Shown one piece after another: positions 1 through 6,277 of a stretch of 9,465 bases of DNA. Each line of letters begins with the position of its first letter. The stretch's first letter is position 1. The notes beneath the pieces were generated by a model. It searched no databases. It saw only the letters and a program-made list of their open reading frames with translations, and had not been told where the DNA came from. The stretch comes from an uncultured Bacteroidota bacterium (lineage in GTDB: Bacteria; Bacteroidota; Bacteroidia; Chitinophagales; Chitinophagaceae). The stretch is from positions 1 to 9,465 of the forward strand of contig CAMLGP010000060.1 in the NCBI GenBank assembly GCA_946479535.1. The letters run 5' to 3'. The translations under genes and the position numbers were made by a program.

Positions 1-33
1 AATCGAAGGAGAATCGAAGGAGAACCGAAGGAG
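1..33. repeat. 11-bp tandem repeat, three visible copies
   Basis: Three head-to-tail copies of the unit AATCGAAGGAG lie at 1-11, 12-22 and 23-33. The first two are identical and the third differs by one base (AACCGAAGGAG). The array touches the left edge of the window, so its full copy number is unknown. It lies about 30 bp beyond the stop codon of the minus-strand outer-membrane gene. It could be an intergenic variable-number repeat or the tail of a plus-strand reading frame entering from the left, since plus-strand frames stay open through the array and stop shortly after it. Confidence 0.8.
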
Positions 34-62
34 ATCAGAATAATATATAAGTTTTTTGCAGC

Positions 63-623
63 CTAATGCATGAATTGATAGAACAGACCGAACTGCCAAA
101 CCCTGTTTTTCAGGTCTTGTGGAGACTTGCTTATATCCGAAATACCCAGGTTATAACGGGCATCTACACCAAAACCTGATCCCGCAAAGAGATAGCCTGC
201 TCCGAAAGTCCAGGCAAAATCAGTTGTTTTATAAGCATTGTCGGAATCCACTTCAACATCATTAATTTTTTGCCTGGCGCTTACCAGAATTCCCAATTGG
301 GGACCAGTTTGCAAACGAAAGCCATTGGCAAACATGTACTGTGCGAGTACCGGAACATTGATGTAATTGACTTTTGCTTTGATGTTATCAATTTCTGCTC
401 CCTGCATGGAAAACACTGCTTCTGGTTGAACTGCCCAATTCTGATTGAGATGAATATGTGCGAGTGCGCCGAAATTCAATCCTGCTTTTGAATTGGCATT
501 GGAATTTCCATCATAACCAAAATTTGCGAGGTTAACTCCTGCCTTAACCCCGAATTGTACGTTCTGGGCGTTAGCAGAATGGACTGCAATAGCCACAACT
601 GCCAATAAAATAATCCGTTTCAT
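63..623 (-). CDS. PorT-family outer-membrane beta-barrel protein
   Basis: The product is a 186-residue predicted outer-membrane beta-barrel of the PorT / OMP_b-brl_2 type. Residues 1-19 form a signal peptide (MKR, a hydrophobic core, then SANA before Q20), so the mature protein would be exported by Sec. The mature N-terminus reads FGVKAGVNLANFG, the usual first strand of this family. Alternating hydrophobic strands follow, including INVPVLAQY (about 88-96), LQTGPQLGILVSA (about 104-116) and FAWTFGAGYLF (about 136-146). The final strand, WQFGLFYQF, ends close to the C-terminus as expected for a barrel. The length is normal for small barrels of this group. The ATG start is fixed by the signal peptide. 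The gene diverges from the large repeat protein across a 326-bp spacer, and no downstream terminator is seen before the window edge. The family assignment rests on pattern. The specific substrate or role is unknown, and most relatives are only described as porin-like. Confidence 0.85.
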   Translation of the reverse strand: MKRIILLAVVAIAVHSANAQNVQFGVKAGVNLANFGYDGNSNANSKAGLNFGALAHIHLNQNWAVQPEAVFSMQGAEIDNIKAKVNYINVPVLAQYMFANGFRLQTGPQLGILVSARQKINDVEVDSDNAYKTTDFAWTFGAGYLFAGSGFGVDARYNLGISDISKSPQDLKNRVWQFGLFYQFMH

Positions 624-674
624 GTAATTAAGTTTCGGTAACTATTACAAACCAGAGACCAAAGGCCCCCCTAT

Positions 675-700
675 GTTATCCCCATTAACCACAGGATAAC
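675..700. promoter_or_regulatory. Perfect 7-bp inverted repeat, possible operator
   Basis: GTTATCC (675-681) and GGATAAC (694-700) are exact reverse complements separated by 12 bases. The nearer arm begins 52 bp upstream of the barrel gene's ATG, a reasonable position for a regulator site or a leader hairpin on the minus-strand transcript. The regulator is not known, and a 7-bp dyad can occur by chance. Confidence 0.35.
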
Positions 701-745
701 GAAGGCATCCCAGACGATTGATTTTGAGTACATTAAATACCTCTT

Positions 746-768
746 TTCTTATGTTAAGTGTATAAGAA
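746..768. promoter_or_regulatory. Perfect 7-bp inverted repeat, possible operator
   Basis: TTCTTAT (746-752) and ATAAGAA (762-768) are exact reverse complements around a 9-base spacer. In RNA a G-U pair and then a further pair would extend the stem to nine. It lies in the middle of the divergent spacer, about 180 bp before the repeat-protein start and 123 bp before the barrel start. It is A+T-rich, so chance occurrence is more likely than for the neighbouring dyad. Confidence 0.25.
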
Positions 769-949
769 GAAGTACGGTTTAAAATCCGGGATAATAATGC
801 GCACGGAAATGGGGAAAATCGACACACTTACAGGATTGAGGACTTCTAAAATGCTTTGAATCTGTAGATTGCCCGCATTAACTTAGTGAATACATCGTCC
901 AACACTGAGCTGCCCCTGGCCATTACCTTATTTCTAAAAGAAACTGCTT

Positions 950-3900
950 ATGACTCGATTTTTTACCCCTAAACTTCTGTTTGCCTATGTTTGTCTATTG
1001 CCCTTTGCCGTTTGTGCACAGGGTGTTTATCAATTATGGGGTACCACTGGTTATGGTGGTCCTTCCAATACCGGTACAATCTTCAGTATGGGACTGGAAG
1101 GAAATACATTTGCCAACCGGTATAATTTTTTAGCACAGAATTATGCTATTGGAACTGGTGAATCCAGGCTAACAGAATACAATGGAAAATTTTATGGTAC
1201 TGCTTCTTTTGGTGGGATCAATGGTGATGGCGTATTGTTTGAATGGGATCCGGTAACGAATGTGTTTACCAGTAAGGTAAACTTTGATTTTATTGATGGT
1301 GCTCATCCTGGCGATCTCTTACTGAAGGATGGAAAACTATATGGCACCACAAAATATGGAGGTATTAATTCTGGTGGTGTACTTTTTGAGTACGACCCTT
1401 CAACCAATATCTATACAAAGAAAGTAGAGTTTGCATATCTGAGTGGAGGTACTCCTTCTGGCACTCTTGCATTGAAGGATAATAAAATTTATGGGACCAC
1501 CATTACAGGTGGGACTGGCAATGGCGGTACCATATTTGAATTTGATCCAGCTACCAGCACCTATGCAAAAAAATATGAACTGCAGTTTACTACTGGAATA
1601 TATATTTATGGAGGACTGACCCTATACTCCAATAAATTCTATGGATTGTCCCAGGTTGGTGGAACCGGCAGTGGAGGTGTGATATTTGAATGGGATCCTG
1701 CCACCAATGTGTTTACAGATAAACATGACTTTATTAATGGTGATGCAGATGGATTTAATCCCCAAGGTAGTCTTACAGTTGCTGGAACCAAATTGTATGG
1801 AATGACAGTATCCGGCGGATCTTTCACTGGTGGTCCCATTTACGGTAATGGAGTGATCTTTGAATTTGACCCTGTTACCAGCACATTTACCAAAAGAATA
1901 AATTTCACACCTGCAACGGGAATTAATCCTTACGGAAGCCTGGAGTTATTTGGTGGGAAGTTATATGGCATGACTAATGCCGGCGGAACAAACAATGCAG
2001 GAACATTATTTGAATATGATCCTGTTCCTCTGCTTTTTACCAAAAAAACAGACCTGGCCGTTGCCACAGGCAGTAATGGGAGAGGAAGCCTTCTATTGAG
2101 CAATAACAAAATGTACGGGATGTTGCCATTTGGAGGTGAAGATTATAACGGAGTTCTGTTTGAATGGGATCCCGTAGCTAATGTATACGATAAGAAAATT
2201 GATCTTCTCATAAGCAAAGGGATGGGTCCAACGCGGCAGTTATCACAAAAGAACGGCAGGTTTTATGGATTTAGTTCTTCTGGTGCAGCAGGTTTATATG
2301 GATCATTGTATGAATTCATTCCTGGAACATCCCAGCTGGGCAACCTCGTGGAAATGGGTACAGTCAACGGAGCCATTCCGGCCTATGGTGGCTCCAGTAC
2401 AATAAATGGATCTTTTCCCTGTGCTACCCTGGTTGAAAAAGACGGAAAATATTATGGGCTCACACTTAGCGGTGGCATAAATGATCAGGGAACTATTTTT
2501 GAATGGGATCCGGTAACCAATGCATTTGTAAAAAAGAAGGACCTGCCAGCCGTTACACCCGTTTCTCCCACCGTAGAACGTGGATTTATTGTTCCAATGG
2601 GAGTATTTGTTCCCTACAATAATAAATATGTGGGCATAATCAATACAGGAGGCGCGGAAGGTGTAGGATATATCTTTGAATGGGACCCATCCTCAAACAA
2701 CTTTATTGTATTGAAGGACTTTACTGTAGCAAACGGCGCCATACCTTATCCATCACTGGATTCCTTTAATGGCAGGTTCTATGGAACAACACACCTGGGC
2801 GGAACCAATAATGAAGGAACCCTGTTTGAATGGGACCCTGCTACCAATACCTACAATAAGAAATTCGATTTTGCGGCGGGAACAAATGGCAGTCGCCCTC
2901 TCGGAAATCTTACCCTGGTAAATAACAAATTATATGGACATACCTACGTTGGAGGCTTAAATGACAGAGGCGTTTTGTTTGAGTACGATCCCATAGGAAA
3001 TACCTATACCAAAAAGAAAGATGCAGCAGCTTCTGATTTTGGAGTCGGAAAGCCATTTGGCCGTCTTGTTAAAAATGGTAATCGTTTATATGGACTGGCA
3101 GGACAGGGCGGTGCTACAGATAGCGGCGCAGTATTTGAATGGAGGCCACTTGCAGATAGTTTCATCGTTCGTCATTCATTCAATGGTTCTGATGGGTTAA
3201 TGTACTTCGATAACGAATTGCTGGGATTTAATGAACTCTCATTAGATTCCGCAGCAATAGCTCAGGGTACAGCGGGTGCCTGCGAATCCTTTACTTACCC
3301 TTCACCCATCAATGCTGCCAATTATAATTCCTGGATTCCATTAACGGATGCCAAAGGTGATGTAATTGCGGAACTAAGAGCCAATGGCAATACCCTGGGA
3401 ACACTGGATTATAGCCTTTTTATGAATGATGGCCCGTTACGAATAGAAAATGGGGTCAGAACGTACCTGGACAGACAACTGGTGATCACTCCGCAGTTTC
3501 AACCAACTACACCAGTTGATCTTCGTGTTTATGGTACGAAGGAAGAATTTGAACGGGTAGCTCACGCCACAGACTCTATTGGACAGCCTTATAACTGGTT
3601 TACAGACTTTGATAATTTTAATGATCTGCGGATCATTAAAAGAACCGGAGCCAACTGTACTGCTACCATACCTGCCCTGGCCCCGATGGAACCATTTGAC
3701 TATCCTTACAGTACTGCAGAGGCTTATGGTGAGGATGGATATGTTATTAAATTCAGTGTTTCCTCTTTTTCTACTTTTTATATTGTGAACTACAATGTAA
3801 TACCACTACCGGTTAAACTGCTTTCATTTAATGGAAAGACTGTTGGAGCAGATGCTGAACTTGAATGGAAAACAGCCAATGAAAGCAATCTCAAACATTT

Positions 3901-4360
3901 TGTATTGGAAAGAAGCGTAAATGGAAAAGATTTTGTTCAGGCAGGTACTGTTGCAGCCATCAATGATCCGGCAGACCATGAATATAGGTATACCGATAAA
4001 CAGATACAGTCATTGGGCGTATCTCATGTATATTATCGCCTGTTACAGCAGGATATGGATGGCAAGGCAGTCTTTTCAAGAGTGATTGTATTAACCCTGA
4101 ATGCTAAAGGCAATATTGCAATGCTATATCCCAACCCCGTTAAGAAAGAGCTTGGAATGATGGTAAATCTTCAGCGCGCACAATCCATCAAATGGACTAT
4201 CACGGATAATTCCGGAAGGTCAGTTAAGCAGGGATCATTGTTTATTACAGCTGGCAGTAGCAATACCAATATGAATATCTCAGGCCTGGCGCCAGGAGTA
4301 TATTATCTTTCACTGGAAGGGGAGCAGATAAGCCAAAAGCTGAAATTCCTGAAGGAATAA
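950..4360 (+). CDS. Secreted GloVer-repeat protein with T9SS type A sorting domain
   Basis: This 1136-residue protein is predicted to be secreted or cell-surface attached. Residues 1-23 are a signal peptide ending VCA before QG. Residues 26-749 hold 14 tandem units of about 50 residues with the pattern Y-G-x(4)-GG-x(4)-G-x(2)-FEWDP, followed by a segment like NxFTKKxDF. This matches the choice-of-anchor tandem repeat called GloVer. Unit 9 (about 437-498) is degenerate and units 9-10 carry longer linkers. Residues about 777-946 form a separate domain (W-I-P-L-x-D-x-x-G-x-V-I-A-E-L, then Y-L-D-R-x-L-V-I-T-P). Residues 951-1052 look Fn3-like (LPVKLLSFNGK..ELEWKTANE). Residues 1056-1136 are the T9SS type A tail (LYPNPV, then GLAPGVYYL, ending LKFLKE). 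Export is therefore expected through Sec then the T9SS, with cleavage of the tail. The ATG is set by the signal peptide. Repeats suggest a propeller-like fold, but that is inference. Ligand or substrate is unknown and no enzymatic motif is visible. Confidence 0.9.
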   Translation: MTRFFTPKLLFAYVCLLPFAVCAQGVYQLWGTTGYGGPSNTGTIFSMGLEGNTFANRYNFLAQNYAIGTGESRLTEYNGKFYGTASFGGINGDGVLFEWDPVTNVFTSKVNFDFIDGAHPGDLLLKDGKLYGTTKYGGINSGGVLFEYDPSTNIYTKKVEFAYLSGGTPSGTLALKDNKIYGTTITGGTGNGGTIFEFDPATSTYAKKYELQFTTGIYIYGGLTLYSNKFYGLSQVGGTGSGGVIFEWDPATNVFTDKHDFINGDADGFNPQGSLTVAGTKLYGMTVSGGSFTGGPIYGNGVIFEFDPVTSTFTKRINFTPATGINPYGSLELFGGKLYGMTNAGGTNNAGTLFEYDPVPLLFTKKTDLAVATGSNGRGSLLLSNNKMYGMLPFGGEDYNGVLFEWDPVANVYDKKIDLLISKGMGPTRQLSQKNGRFYGFSSSGAAGLYGSLYEFIPGTSQLGNLVEMGTVNGAIPAYGGSSTINGSFPCATLVEKDGKYYGLTLSGGINDQGTIFEWDPVTNAFVKKKDLPAVTPVSPTVERGFIVPMGVFVPYNNKYVGIINTGGAEGVGYIFEWDPSSNNFIVLKDFTVANGAIPYPSLDSFNGRFYGTTHLGGTNNEGTLFEWDPATNTYNKKFDFAAGTNGSRPLGNLTLVNNKLYGHTYVGGLNDRGVLFEYDPIGNTYTKKKDAAASDFGVGKPFGRLVKNGNRLYGLAGQGGATDSGAVFEWRPLADSFIVRHSFNGSDGLMYFDNELLGFNELSLDSAAIAQGTAGACESFTYPSPINAANYNSWIPLTDAKGDVIAELRANGNTLGTLDYSLFMNDGPLRIENGVRTYLDRQLVITPQFQPTTPVDLRVYGTKEEFERVAHATDSIGQPYNWFTDFDNFNDLRIIKRTGANCTATIPALAPMEPFDYPYSTAEAYGEDGYVIKFSVSSFSTFYIVNYNVIPLPVKLLSFNGKTVGADAELEWKTANESNLKHFVLERSVNGKDFVQAGTVAAINDPADHEYRYTDKQIQSLGVSHVYYRLLQQDMDGKAVFSRVIVLTLNAKGNIAMLYPNPVKKELGMMVNLQRAQSIKWTITDNSGRSVKQGSLFITAGSSNTNMNISGLAPGVYYLSLEGEQISQKLKFLKE
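1025..3196 (+). repeat. Fourteen in-frame repeats of about 150 bp within the GloVer protein
   Basis: The segment encodes 14 consecutive units with the shared core YG-x(4)-GG-x(4)-G-x(2)-FE(W/Y/F)DP, spaced about 50 codons apart. Core starts are near residues 29, 82, 131, 181, 231, 283, 339, 389, 439, 502, 560, 611, 662 and 714. The DNA is also similar between units: a 20-bp stretch starting TTTGAATGGGATCC is identical at 1238-1257 (unit 2) and 2498-2517 (unit 10). Unit 9 has lost the GG and DP positions, and unit 14 reads FEWRP. Confidence 0.85.
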
Positions 4361-4384
4361 AATAAAACCCTATTGATAAAAACG

Positions 4385-4423
4385 GGCCTCAATCGACCAA
4401 AATGGATTGAGGCCTTATTTTTT
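4385..4423 (+). terminator. Rho-independent terminator of the GloVer-repeat gene
   Basis: GGCCTCAATC (4385-4394) pairs perfectly over 10 bp with GATTGAGGCC (4405-4414) around a 10-base loop, and the stem is followed by TTATTTTTT (4415-4423). It begins 24 bp after the stop codon of the large repeat gene. This is the best terminator in the window and separates that gene from the downstream YCII/sigma cluster. Confidence 0.9.
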
Positions 4424-4439
4424 AAAGAATCTACCTTTG
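4407..4439 (+). promoter_or_regulatory. Candidate Bacteroidota-type promoter of the YCII gene
   Basis: TACCTTTG at 4432-4439 matches the -7 element TAnnTTTG exactly. A TTG at 4407-4409 lies 22 bases upstream, within the spacing described for Flavobacterium housekeeping promoters (TTG-N17-23-TAnnTTTG). Transcription would start near 4445, giving a leader of about 65 bases that contains the 4463-4484 dyad. The upstream TTG falls inside the preceding terminator stem, so it may be coincidental. Autoregulation by the neighbouring sigma factor from a different promoter is also possible; TGTCCA at 4442-4447 only loosely resembles an ECF42-type -35. Confidence 0.4.
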
Positions 4440-4462
4440 GCTGTCCAATTCCTCTCCGTTGA

Positions 4463-4484
4463 GCTGTTATTACTGTATAACAGC
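4463..4484. promoter_or_regulatory. Perfect 8-bp dyad upstream of the YCII gene
   Basis: GCTGTTAT (4463-4470) and ATAACAGC (4477-4484) are exact reverse complements with a 6-base spacer (TACTGT), 26 bp before the YCII start codon. Its compact 22-bp form suits a dimeric repressor operator. If transcription starts near 4445, it would instead form a short hairpin in the mRNA leader. There is no T-run after it, so it is not a terminator. Confidence 0.5.
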
Positions 4485-4510
4485 ATTCAAAAACAATTAA
4501 AAAAGTAGTT

Positions 4511-4852
4511 ATGCAAGAGTACATGTTGATTTTCAGGCACCAGGATGGAACTAAAATTGCCTCTCCGGAGCAAATGCAGGTATGGATGAAACAGACTATG
4601 GATTGGATCGGTGGTATTGCTGCGCAAAATAAATTTGTGGAAGGCAATGGTCTGCCATTCGATGATGCCAAAGTTGTTCATCACAATAAAAAAGTAACCA
4701 ATGGCCCCTTTGGTGAGATCAAAGAAACGCTGGGTGGTTATATTGTGGTGAAGGCTGATTCAGTTGAAGAAGCCTGTGAATTTGCCAAGGGCAGCCCGGT
4801 TCTGCAGGGAGAAGGAAATACAGTAGAGGTAAGAAAACTGTCGAGACACTAA
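4511..4852 (+). CDS. YCII-related (DGPF-type) protein
   Basis: This 113-residue cytosolic protein belongs to the YCII-related / DGPF family (ferredoxin-like dimeric fold). It starts with the typical strand YMLIFRH, followed by SPEQMQVWMKQTMDWIGGIAAQNKF and the family signature region at residues 62-77 (VTNGPFGEIKETLGGY). The strand IVVKADSVEEACEFAKGSPVL and the final VEVRKL are also characteristic. The length is normal. The signature aspartate is replaced: residues 64-67 read NGPF rather than DGPF. Members of this family are repeatedly found beside ECF42 sigma factors, as here, where the sigma gene starts 108 bp downstream on the same strand. The biochemical role is not established; links to oxidative or antibiotic stress are only suggested for relatives. 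There is no signal peptide or membrane segment. The ATG start gives the conserved N-terminal strand directly, and no Shine-Dalgarno sequence is evident, as is usual in the phylum. Confidence 0.9.
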   Translation: MQEYMLIFRHQDGTKIASPEQMQVWMKQTMDWIGGIAAQNKFVEGNGLPFDDAKVVHHNKKVTNGPFGEIKETLGGYIVVKADSVEEACEFAKGSPVLQGEGNTVEVRKLSRH

Positions 4853-4858
4853 AATGTA

Positions 4859-4951
4859 AAAGGTCAATATTCAAAAGTAAAATCTAAAGAATCTCAAAGG
4901 CATTGCCTGCCTGAAACCTCTTTGACTTTTTACTTTTGAATTTTGACTTTT
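4859..4951. repeat. Large inverted repeat made of degenerate TTTGACT-like heptamers
   Basis: The arms at 4859-4882 and 4928-4951 pair over 24 positions with one mismatch (4868/4942) and one G-U pair, around a 45-base loop. The right side is itself a 7-bp tandem array: TTTGACT, TTTTACT, TTTGAAT, TTTGACT and TTTAAAT at 4921-4955. The left arm read on the minus strand shows the same units (TTTTACT, TTTGAAT, ATTGACC, TTTTACA). Inside the loop TCAAAG (4894-4899) can pair with CTTTGA (4920-4925). It fills nearly all of the space between the YCII and sigma genes. It has no G+C-rich stem plus T-run, so it is not a classic terminator. Each arm contains TACTTTTG reading outward, an exact match to the -7 promoter element. 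Confidence 0.75.
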
Positions 4952-4960
4952 AAATTTACC

Positions 4961-6184
4961 ATGGAACTGATACCACATTTATTCAGGACTGAGTTCAGCA
5001 GAATTGCGGCTGTTCTGGTAAGGCATTTAGGTATTGGAAATATGGAAGTTGCGGAAGATATTACCAGTGAAACTTTTCTTTCTGCTTTGGAGACCTGGAC
5101 CTATAAAGGCATACCCAAAAACCCAACGGCCTGGCTATACGTTGTGGCAAAAAATAAAGCGAAGAACTATTTAGCACGCAATCAGGTTTTTCACAAAAAG
5201 ATTGTTCCAGAATTGAAGAATACAGAGACAATTATGACAGAAGCAGACATTGACCTGTCAGAGAAAAACATTTCAGAAAGTCAGTTGCAAATGATCTTTG
5301 CAGTTTGCCATCCTTCAATACCTGCTGAATCACAAACTGGCCTGGCCTTACGCATCCTTTGCGGATTTGGCATTGATGAAATTGCGAATGCCTTTCTGAC
5401 GAATAAGGAAACGGTTAATAAGCGACTATTCCGCGCAAGAGAAAAACTGAGAACGGAAAATATCCAGCTGGAGTTTCCTCCGGAATCAGAATTGCCTAAA
5501 CGCATGGAGGCCGTGCTGCTTACACTTTATTTGCTATTCAATGAGGGATATTACTCTGAAAGCCAGGATGTGATATTGCGGGAAGATCTCTGTTTTGATG
5601 CAATGCGGCTGCTAAAACTGCTTATTGATAATGAATCAACCAATCTCCCTGATGTAAATGCACTGTTTGCCCTGATGTGTTTTCATGCCAGCCGGTTTGC
5701 CGCAAGAAAAAATGATAACGGCGAAATAATTCTTTATGATGACCAGGATGAAAACCTGTGGGACAGGGACCTGATTGCCCGTGGTGTTTATCACCTGCAC
5801 CAGGGATCAACAGGAAGTAAAATTTCCCGGTATCACCTGGAAGCCAATATCGCTTACTGGCATACCATTAAAGAAGATACGCCTCAAAAATGGGAAACTA
5901 TCCTTCAGTTATATAATCATCTGCTGATGCTTGAATATTCCCCAATAGCAGCACTAAACCGGACCTTTGTATTATCTAAAGTAAAAGGGAAAGGGATTGC
6001 AATTAATGAGGCGGAAAAGCTCAGGCTGGATGATAATCATTATTACTTTATACTTCTTGGAGAATTATATACGGAATTGGATGAGAACAAAGCGAAACAT
6101 CATTTTGAAAGAGCCCTGCAATTGGCAAAGAATAATTCCGACAAACAGTTGATTGCCAAAAAACTGACCTCTTTAACCAGGTGA
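4961..6184 (+). CDS. ECF42-type RNA polymerase sigma factor with C-terminal TPR-like extension
   Basis: This 407-residue protein is an extracytoplasmic-function sigma factor of the ECF42 type, which directs RNA polymerase to a small set of promoters. Region 2 spans about residues 8-75, with AEDITSETF (31-39) and WLYVVAKNKAKNYLARN (58-74). Region 4 spans about 108-165, ending in the helix-turn-helix IDEIANAFLTNKETVNKRLFRAREKLR. The long C-terminal part is diagnostic. It has LTLYLLFNEGYY (187-198), the motif YDDQDENLWDRDLIARG (259-275), close to the QDRxxWD motif conserved in this group, and TPR-like helices at about 311-395. Normal ECF factors are about 180-200 residues and need an anti-sigma factor. 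ECF42 proteins lack one, and the extension is thought to be required for activity. The start was placed at ATG 4961 because MELIPHLFRTEF is the usual family N-terminus; a TTG at 4943 would add six residues drawn from the repeat. The gene follows the YCII gene, and the start lies nine bases after the inverted repeat. Confidence 0.9.
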   Translation: MELIPHLFRTEFSRIAAVLVRHLGIGNMEVAEDITSETFLSALETWTYKGIPKNPTAWLYVVAKNKAKNYLARNQVFHKKIVPELKNTETIMTEADIDLSEKNISESQLQMIFAVCHPSIPAESQTGLALRILCGFGIDEIANAFLTNKETVNKRLFRAREKLRTENIQLEFPPESELPKRMEAVLLTLYLLFNEGYYSESQDVILREDLCFDAMRLLKLLIDNESTNLPDVNALFALMCFHASRFAARKNDNGEIILYDDQDENLWDRDLIARGVYHLHQGSTGSKISRYHLEANIAYWHTIKEDTPQKWETILQLYNHLLMLEYSPIAALNRTFVLSKVKGKGIAINEAEKLRLDDNHYYFILLGELYTELDENKAKHHFERALQLAKNNSDKQLIAKKLTSLTR

Positions 6185-6277
6185 TCTTTAAACCATATAA
6201 AGCTGCAGAGATGTTTCTGTTCTTTTCCCTGGTCAAAACAATCAAAACATTGTCACGATTTTTGTACTTATTCCTGT

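Larger units (their letters stand above)
624..949. other. Divergent intergenic region without a convincing gene
   Basis: This 326-bp spacer separates the divergent starts of the barrel gene and the giant repeat protein, so promoters for both should lie here. No exact TAnnTTTG element with a suitably spaced TTG was found on either strand. The only weak matches are CTGGTTTG-like on the minus strand and TAGATTGC (865-872) on the plus strand. Two perfect inverted repeats, listed separately, are the clearest structure. A 60-codon minus-strand reading frame (645-827) has no recognisable protein features and was not called. Confidence 0.6.

Noticed and set aside
645..827. 60-codon minus-strand reading frame in the divergent spacer
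   Set aside because: No signal peptide, domain, homology pattern or convincing start context; it overlaps both inverted repeats and is best explained as chance.
4473..4483. CTG-N5-CAG resembling an SOS (LexA) box
   Set aside because: The spacing does not fit the known CTG-N10-CAG box, and the bases are better explained as part of the larger 8-bp dyad.
4303..4684. Minus-strand reading frames of 122 and 65 codons opposite the terminator and YCII gene
   Set aside because: They run antisense through a well-supported gene and a terminator, and their translations have no recognisable protein character.
4943..4960. TTG start adding six residues to the sigma factor
   Set aside because: The added residues come from the heptamer repeat, while ATG 4961 gives the standard ECF42 N-terminus.
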